Positions 58,682 through 64,000 of a DNA stretch of 64,000 nt are shown piece after piece. The DNA comes from Firmicutes bacterium UBA6113. GTDB lineage: Bacteria > Bacillota > Clostridia > Tissierellales > Sedimentibacteraceae. Positions within the stretch are counted from its first letter, which is position 1. Every line of letters begins with the position of its first letter. The notes under the pieces were generated by a model. The model made no database searches, was not told the origin of the DNA, and worked only from the letters and a program-made list of their open reading frames with translations. Where the stretch lies: the NCBI GenBank assembly GCA_002422545.1, contig DIWF01000017.1:62001-126000 (forward strand). Direction: 5' to 3'. Made by a program: the position numbers and the translations under genes.

Positions 58682-60151
58682 TCATTCAAGGTCAGACGGA
58701 TTCAATGGCACAACTGATATGTCGTTTCCGTCATTGTAAATCTTGCTGTAGCTAATGTCCTGTCTTACCCTGTGCTTCATCCATCCAATTGTTATCTTTG
58801 TGTTCGCATACATTATTCCCTTGCAGACTATTTTATGATTGGCTACGTTGTCTGTTGGAATAATTTCAGTAAGCTGTCTTTTCAAATCTTGTATTTCATT
58901 GTTTACCTTTATTTTCTTGAGCAACAACTGCTTTTTAATTGAATTTTTGCTGTTGGCGTCCATTCCTGAACTCATTATCACATCATTTTTTTCTTCGATA
59001 TCTTTAAGCTCTTTATTTTTCAAATCCAATTCCTTTTCAAGGCTGTCATTGATTTTTTTCTTAGCTGCATAAAGCTTTTGTTCTTCCATATAGCGTGTTA
59101 GGTCTATAATGATATTTGTTTCTGCATTTGTCTTGCTTCCAATGGTCTTTGCAAAAATCATGTTTTCAGCCTGGCTTATGCCTCCAATTATTGCTGCACT
59201 TGAACCACGAAGTATTATTGATTCCTTTGCAGTTACATCACTGTTAATAAGAGCTTCTGCATATATGCATTTATCTGTAACAATTGTTGCATTTTCAATA
59301 TACTTGCTTGTTATATTGCCTTTGGCATAAATTGTTCCTTTTCCCATGCCGTTCATTCCCTTGCCTATAACAACTTCTCCCTCAGCTTTTATGTGGGCTC
59401 CTTCGACCATGCCGCGGATTTTTATGTCTCCTTTTGAAGACACAGAAAACCCTGCTTTCACATCACCGTTTATTACCACATTTCCAACGAAATCTATGTT
59501 TCCTGTTTCGTTGTCCACATTTTCAACCTTGTAGACGCTTTCCACATAAACTTTGTCATTAAGTATTTCTGCACTTCCGTCTGCGGACGCAAGAAGCTTA
59601 AGTCCATCATCGGACACATATGTATTGTTTCCGCTGTTGAATGAAACTGTACTACCTTTTTTGTAAGCTATTACATCTCCATAAACATCAATTCCGTCCT
59701 CCCCATCCTGCACAGGAATTATGTGGCAGAGGACGTCATCTTTGTTGACATTTATAACATTGTTCAAATTGTGAAAATCAATTGAACCGTCTTCCTTTTC
59801 TGTAAATCTGCATCCCTTTGAAATATCAAAATCATAAACAAGCTCTGCATCTTTGCCATTTACAGGCTCTTTACCGCAAACTGCCGTAAGTTCCTTATTA
59901 TATTCCCTGTTTTGGCAATATGCTCTGATTTCGTTTTCTCTTATTCCGTAAACTATTCCCTGTTCAGCCAAGTAATTAAATACTTCCTCCGGGCTGATTT
60001 GTGTTTCTTTGTCAAACAACTCTATTCTTATGTAAGTTTTTAATTTGTTCGCTGATACTAAATGATTAATGTTATACTTCGGCAATGCTTCATCGCTTTT
60101 TTGAGCGTCATTATCCTCCACACTGTCCTGCAAGCTGTTTATTTCTTCCAT
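58682..60151 (-). CDS. FapA-family (DUF342) protein
   Basis: A 489-residue protein. An N-terminal flap (about 30-160) is followed by a right-handed beta-helix of repeated G-containing strands (VVINGDVKAGFSVSSKGDIK; VEGAHIKAEGEVVIGKGMNG; YAKGNITSKYIENATIV), and a coiled coil (about 345-435) rich in Glu/Lys. This is the FapA/DUF342 layout. Its role is not established here; in Clostridia it recurs in flagellar operons. AAAGGAGC precedes the ATG. It is 20 bp after the FlhP-like gene. Confidence 0.9.
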   Translation of the reverse strand: MEEINSLQDSVEDNDAQKSDEALPKYNINHLVSANKLKTYIRIELFDKETQISPEEVFNYLAEQGIVYGIRENEIRAYCQNREYNKELTAVCGKEPVNGKDAELVYDFDISKGCRFTEKEDGSIDFHNLNNVINVNKDDVLCHIIPVQDGEDGIDVYGDVIAYKKGSTVSFNSGNNTYVSDDGLKLLASADGSAEILNDKVYVESVYKVENVDNETGNIDFVGNVVINGDVKAGFSVSSKGDIKIRGMVEGAHIKAEGEVVIGKGMNGMGKGTIYAKGNITSKYIENATIVTDKCIYAEALINSDVTAKESIILRGSSAAIIGGISQAENMIFAKTIGSKTNAETNIIIDLTRYMEEQKLYAAKKKINDSLEKELDLKNKELKDIEEKNDVIMSSGMDANSKNSIKKQLLLKKIKVNNEIQDLKRQLTEIIPTDNVANHKIVCKGIMYANTKITIGWMKHRVRQDISYSKIYNDGNDISVVPLNPSDLE

Positions 60152-60171
60152 AGTATCGCTCCTTTAGTTAT

Positions 60172-60873
60172 TTAGCTTCTTAAAGAGTTTATTGTCTGTT
60201 CAATTTCGTCTGCAGTCTGTATCACATTTGAATTCAGCTGAAATGATTTTTGTATTTGAAGAAGTTTTACCATTTCCTCAGCTAAATCAACATTGGAAGA
60301 TTCCAGGTATCCCTTCATAACCCTTGCATTTTCTGAGAGGTTGTACTCTGCATCTTCATTTGCAATACGAAACAAATTATTTCCTGCCTGCATTAGGTCA
60401 CTGTTATTCATAAACTCAAAAACACCTACATTAATATTATCGTCAGAATTTTCCAAAATTATAGGTTCTTCTTCATTATTTAAAACAAAACCTCCTTGAT
60501 AAGTGAGGTAATTTTCATCATCAATATTTGTTACCTGAAAATTTCCTCCTCTTGTGTACAAGTTTTCATCTTCAAACTGTACAGCAAAATAACCGTCTCC
60601 TGCAATTGCAAAGTCAGTCTTTCCTCCTGTGGAATACAGGGCTCCCTGATTGAACATCACGTCCACCTTATTAAGTCTGCTTCCGCTTCCTGATTTCATT
60701 TCAGTGTTTTCTCCTTCAGAGCCGCGTATGTTTGTATACATCAAATCAGAAAACTCTGCCTTTGACTTTTTAAACCCTTCAGTCTGGATGTTGGCCATGT
60801 TGTTTGAAATAACATCAAGATAATTTTGATTGCTTGTTGCTCCGTTTACTGCTGTGTAATATGCCTTAATCAT
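60172..60873 (-). CDS. flhP: flagellar hook-basal body rod protein (FlhP/FlgG-like)
   Basis: A 233-residue rod-type protein. The N-terminal Flg_bb_rod motif is LDVISNNMANIQTEGFKKSK and the C-terminal helix ESSNVDLAEEMVKLLQIQKSF. Middle beta region has DFAIAGDGYFAV. It is shorter than typical FlgG (about 260) and its position after the FlhO-like gene matches Bacillus flhO-flhP, which form the distal rod. AAGGAG precedes the ATG. Confidence 0.88.
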   Translation of the reverse strand: MIKAYYTAVNGATSNQNYLDVISNNMANIQTEGFKKSKAEFSDLMYTNIRGSEGENTEMKSGSGSRLNKVDVMFNQGALYSTGGKTDFAIAGDGYFAVQFEDENLYTRGGNFQVTNIDDENYLTYQGGFVLNNEEEPIILENSDDNINVGVFEFMNNSDLMQAGNNLFRIANEDAEYNLSENARVMKGYLESSNVDLAEEMVKLLQIQKSFQLNSNVIQTADEIEQTINSLRS

Positions 60874-60970
60874 AATTGCTCCTTATTGACAAATATTTTA
60901 AAATTGCATAGATTTTTGCTGTTAAGCGACAAATTTCCCGGGAAATGAAATTAATTAAAATTAATCAAAA

Positions 60971-61720
60971 TTAATTTATTTTTCCAATTTCATTGACAGC
61001 CTTGTCCTGAATCATGTCATATATTTTAAAGGCCTGGGCTGCTGTCTGAAGGGCTCTCTGAGATGACATGATATCTGTCATTTCCTTTGTGACATCAACA
61101 TTGGACCTTTCTATTGTACTGTTTAAAACTTGAGGATTTTCCACAAGTTCCGGATCTTCCTCTGATGTGTACAACCCTTCTCCTGTTTTGTTAAGGCTAT
61201 TGTAGTCAAGGAAATCATATACTGCAAGACGGTCTACTTCTTCACCGTCAACAATGATTGTGCCGTTACTGAATTCGAACTCATCACTTCCAACATATAT
61301 TTCTCCGTATTCGCCCTGTACCCTTCCTGAACCCTGAAGAACAAGGTATCCTTCATTGTCTATGTTGAAGCTTCCATTTCTTGTGTATAAAATTTCTCCA
61401 CCATTATCCACTGAGAAAAAACCTGCTCCCATGATGGCAAAATCAGTGTTTCTGTCTGTCTGCTCCAGCGTTCCCTGTGAATGTATGGTGTTGTTCTCTG
61501 CCATTGTCCTTATTATTGAAACATTGTCCAGGGGGACTGACTCTTCACTTATTCCGTCCTGCTTGTACTTGTTTATCAACAGACTTCCAAAGTTTGTTGT
61601 AACAGATTGTTCCTTTTTATATCCGGCAGTGTTAAGGTTTGATATGTTGTTGCTTGAAATGTCAATTTTTCTTTGTTGGGTTAGCATTCCTGATGTTAAA
61701 GCATAAAATCCTCTTGACAT
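60971..61720 (-). CDS. flhO: flagellar hook-basal body rod protein (FlhO/FlgF-like)
   Basis: A 249-residue rod-type protein beginning MSRGFYALTSGMLTQQRKID, with SNNISNLNTAGYKKE, DFAIMGAGFFSV and the C-terminal ERSNVDVTKEMTDIMSSQRAL helix. It follows sigD by 11 bp and has AGAGGTG before the ATG. The 97-bp gap to the FlhP-like gene holds only AT-rich sequence. Confidence 0.88.
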   Translation of the reverse strand: MSRGFYALTSGMLTQQRKIDISSNNISNLNTAGYKKEQSVTTNFGSLLINKYKQDGISEESVPLDNVSIIRTMAENNTIHSQGTLEQTDRNTDFAIMGAGFFSVDNGGEILYTRNGSFNIDNEGYLVLQGSGRVQGEYGEIYVGSDEFEFSNGTIIVDGEEVDRLAVYDFLDYNSLNKTGEGLYTSEEDPELVENPQVLNSTIERSNVDVTKEMTDIMSSQRALQTAAQAFKIYDMIQDKAVNEIGKIN

Positions 61721-61731
61721 AAAACACCTCT

Positions 61732-62505
61732 TTATTTTTTATCGTACATATATTGTCTTATTCCATATTCTAATTTTTGAAGTGCTGAAGTATGTATCTG
61801 CGATATTCTTGAATTGCTGATGTTCAAAATTTCTGCTATGTCCTTAAGTTTCAGCTCTTCATTGTAATACAGGGACACAACCAGTTTTTCTTTTTCATTT
61901 AATTTATTTATACTGTCTTTTAAAATTTCATAAAGCTCTTTAGTCTCAAGTTCATGTTCCGGAAGCTCGTAGCCAGAACTTGTTTCCAGTTCCCTTAGAT
62001 TTGTTTCGCTCAGCAGTTCCTCAAATGACAACATAGCTGTGCCGTGGGCGTTTCTCACTATGTTGTTGTATTCATTCATGTCAAGTTTAAGGTGCTTTGC
62101 AATCTCCTTGTCTTCAGGCTCTCTCCCAAGTTTGAAAGTAAGCTCATCCTGGGCTTCCTTCACTGTCTTGAAGTCATTTTTAACCTTCCTGGGTATCCAG
62201 TCCTGTTTTCTTACATAATCAATGATAGATCCACGAATTCGGATTGTTGCATATGTTTCAAACTTGATGTTCTTGGAAAGATCAAATTTGTCTATGACAT
62301 CAATAAGCGCAATTATCCCTTCATTGACAATGTCTTCCACATCACCGTACTGCTGGTAGACGCCTCTTAATTTCAAGGCGATTATTTTAACCAGGTAGCT
62401 GTATTTTTCTATAATCTGATTTCTGATTTTTATGTCCTTTGTAAAAGCATATTGTTCCCATAAATAATTTTCATCAACAGTTGTTGTTTTCTCAGTTAAA
62501 ATCAT
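61732..62505 (-). CDS. sigD: flagellar sigma factor SigD (FliA/WhiG family)
   Basis: A 257-residue sigma-28 factor. Region 2 includes GDVEDIVNEGIIALIDVIDKFD and FETYATIRIRGSIIDYVRKQDW; region 3 KLGREPEDKEIAKHL; region 4 KLVVSLYYNEELKLKDIAEI and SRISQIHTSALQKL. It should recognise the TAAA-N15-GCCGATAT promoters found upstream of flagellin, receptor, EAL and cheA genes in this window. It lies 21 bp after flhA, with flhF and flhG missing between them. No anti-sigma factor FlgM gene is present here. Confidence 0.96.
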   Translation of the reverse strand: MILTEKTTTVDENYLWEQYAFTKDIKIRNQIIEKYSYLVKIIALKLRGVYQQYGDVEDIVNEGIIALIDVIDKFDLSKNIKFETYATIRIRGSIIDYVRKQDWIPRKVKNDFKTVKEAQDELTFKLGREPEDKEIAKHLKLDMNEYNNIVRNAHGTAMLSFEELLSETNLRELETSSGYELPEHELETKELYEILKDSINKLNEKEKLVVSLYYNEELKLKDIAEILNISNSRISQIHTSALQKLEYGIRQYMYDKK

Positions 62506-62526
62506 ATCATCACTCTCTCATACCAA

Positions 62527-64000
62527 TTAAATTGCAATATTGCCTAATGCTTGTATCTGTGTAGAATTATCAATTTCGTTAAATGATAACACAATGGCCT
62601 TTGGATAAAATTGATCTAAAAGTTTCCTGAAATAACCTCTCACAAATGGAGATGTGAGAATAATAGGAGTGTTCAGCTCACTTTTCAGCCTGCCTATCTG
62701 CTCTAAGAGCTGTCCCACAAGCTTCTGCATAACCTCAGGGTCTATAGACAAATAAGATCCTCTTTCATTTTTATTTATTGCACTTATAATTATTTTTTCA
62801 ACATCGGTGCTGAGTGTTATTACCTTTATTTGTCCGCCTTCAGACCATTTTCTTGTAATGGTCCTCTTAAGTGACTGGCGAACATATTCTGTAAGCATTT
62901 CAGTGTCTTTTACGGAAGAACCGTAATCGCTTATAGTTTCTAGAATTGTTTCCATATCCTTTATTGGAATTCCTTCTCTAAGGAGGTTTCCTAAAATCTT
63001 CTGGAGATTTCCCTGAGAAACAATTCCGGGAACAACTTCTTGTACTAGCAGTTCATTTTCTTTCTTGATGTTATTCAGAAGCTGGTTTAAATCTTGTCTT
63101 GACAACAGTTCATGAGCATGTGTCTTTATGACTTCCGACAAATGAGTCAAAAGCACCGACAAAGGATCAATTACTGTGTAGCCGTATATTTCTGCAAGTT
63201 CCTTCTTGTCCTTTGTAATCCACTTGCTCGGTATGCCGTAGGCCGGCTCTATGGTTTCTATGCCGTCAACTTCTCCCGACAAGCTTCCTGGATCAAGAGC
63301 TAGGTAATATTCAACTAGTATTTCTCCTCTTGCTACTTCCTCCCCTTTGAGCTTGACCACATATTCATTGGGGTTTAGGTATCCGTTGTCTCTCAACCTC
63401 ACTGACGGAACAACCATTCCCATTTCCTGGGCAAACTGCCGTCTGAACATTACAACCCTGTCAATGAAGCTTCCGCCGCTTGCCTCATCAACCAACGGAA
63501 TCAGACTGTATCCAACTTCCATTTCAATGGGGTCTATTTGAATGAGTTCATATATGTTATCAATGTTTCTGAAGTATTCTTCTTCTGAAGGTGTTGCTTC
63601 TTCGCCTTTAGTTTCTTCCTTTTCATTTTCCCTGACTGCTTCACTGCCGCCGTCAAGAAGCTTGTAACCTAAAAATATGAAAACAGCTGCAAGGGTAAAG
63701 GTCTGAATTTTAGGAAAGTTTGGTATTAGTCCCATTATTATCAACACAATTCCAGAAATAATCAGGACTATGGGCTGTGATTTGAACTGGCTTGTCAAAT
63801 CCACATTCATGGTTGATTCTGAAGCTGCTCTTGTAACAATCATGCTTGTTGCCGTTGATATCAAAAGAGCCGGTATCTGAGAAACCAAGCCGTCCCCTAC
63901 TGTTGAAATTGAATATGTCTGAATTACCACAGCAAATGTGGAACCACCCTGAACCATTCCTATTATTATTCCGCCTACAAAGTTTATTGCGGTAATAATG
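62527..64000 (-). CDS. flhA: flagellar export protein FlhA, C-terminal part
   Basis: The gene continues past the right edge; the frame stays open to base 64000 (ITAINFVGGIIIGMVQGG). Visible are the last membrane segments (about 490 residues in all shown), with VGDGLVSQIPALLISTATSMIVTRA (the conserved FHIPEP-adjacent segment), and the whole cytoplasmic domain (VPSVRLRDNGYLNPNEYVV; AYGIPSKWITK; DPLSVLLTHLSEVIKTHAHELLSRQD). FlhA docks chaperone-substrate complexes and couples export to the proton gradient. Confidence 0.97.
   Translation of the reverse strand, partial: IITAINFVGGIIIGMVQGGSTFAVVIQTYSISTVGDGLVSQIPALLISTATSMIVTRAASESTMNVDLTSQFKSQPIVLIISGIVLIIMGLIPNFPKIQTFTLAAVFIFLGYKLLDGGSEAVRENEKEETKGEEATPSEEEYFRNIDNIYELIQIDPIEMEVGYSLIPLVDEASGGSFIDRVVMFRRQFAQEMGMVVPSVRLRDNGYLNPNEYVVKLKGEEVARGEILVEYYLALDPGSLSGEVDGIETIEPAYGIPSKWITKDKKELAEIYGYTVIDPLSVLLTHLSEVIKTHAHELLSRQDLNQLLNNIKKENELLVQEVVPGIVSQGNLQKILGNLLREGIPIKDMETILETISDYGSSVKDTEMLTEYVRQSLKRTITRKWSEGGQIKVITLSTDVEKIIISAINKNERGSYLSIDPEVMQKLVGQLLEQIGRLKSELNTPIILTSPFVRGYFRKLLDQFYPKAIVLSFNEIDNSTQIQALGNIAI

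Overview
The window is low-GC DNA with clostridial features: strong AGGAGG-type ribosome binding sites, many TTG/GTG starts, Firmicutes-type gene neighbourhoods (NUDIX-whiA-HPr; sigD-flhO-flhP), a Gram-positive flagellin and an oxygen-sensitive redox enzyme. The best guess is a motile, anaerobic, amino-acid or acid-fermenting member of the Clostridia (a Sedimentibacter/Tissierellales-like organism would fit). That placement is inference; no rRNA gene is present. Nearly everything is chromosomal core or motility DNA. I see no CRISPR array, prophage, transposase or integrase. The only mobile-looking DNA is several families of short palindromic repeats between genes.

Left part, 1-14,000, mostly minus strand: the start of a class-A beta-lactamase-like protein with a sigma-54 activator, tRNA-Leu(CAG), a cytoplasmic parvulin, HPr, WhiA, a NUDIX hydrolase, an RlmL-type methyltransferase, a PAS sigma-54 activator, a second methyltransferase, GlnRS, 3-hydroxybutyryl-CoA dehydrogenase, a YihY-type membrane protein and an RsmC-like methyltransferase. 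Centre-left, 14,000-30,500: a three-gene operon whose domain make-up matches the Stn (Sporomusa-type) electron-bifurcating transhydrogenase, an M18 aminopeptidase, a small secreted protein, a LacI-family repressor, a probable 6S RNA, a short FtsH-like protease, IspF/IspD, a PHP phosphoesterase, asparaginase, an RluA-type pseudouridine synthase and NAD kinase. A two-component system follows (30,481-32,422).

Right half, 32,800-64,000, is a motility and chemotaxis island: four chemoreceptors forming two paralogous pairs, two bacteriohemerythrins, an EAL protein, flagellin, an operon cheA-cheR-cheB-fliD-fliS-fliT-like, a divergent plus-strand operon (FliK-like, FlhB-C-terminal-like, PilZ, SLH, ComFB) and the tail of a flagellar operon, flhA-sigD-flhO-flhP-FapA-like-cheC-cheD. 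Sigma-D promoters (TAAA-N15-GCCGATAT type) can be read before flagellin, two receptor genes, the EAL-hemerythrin-receptor operon and cheA, so the SigD encoded at 62 kb probably drives much of the island. The gene set joins swimming, probable oxygen or redox sensing (hemerythrins beside receptors) and cyclic-di-GMP control (EAL, PilZ, ComFB). cheW, cheY, flhF and flhG are not in the window.

Most notable: the Stn-type operon; an EAL gene whose sigma-D start site leaves either a leaderless AUG or an AUU start codon; the hemerythrin-receptor modules, one with a His-to-Gln change at an iron ligand; the c-di-GMP effector cluster beside FliK/FlhB-like genes; and a palindromic GTAGGGG...CCCCTAC repeat family, one copy of which is flanked by an exact 18-bp direct repeat.
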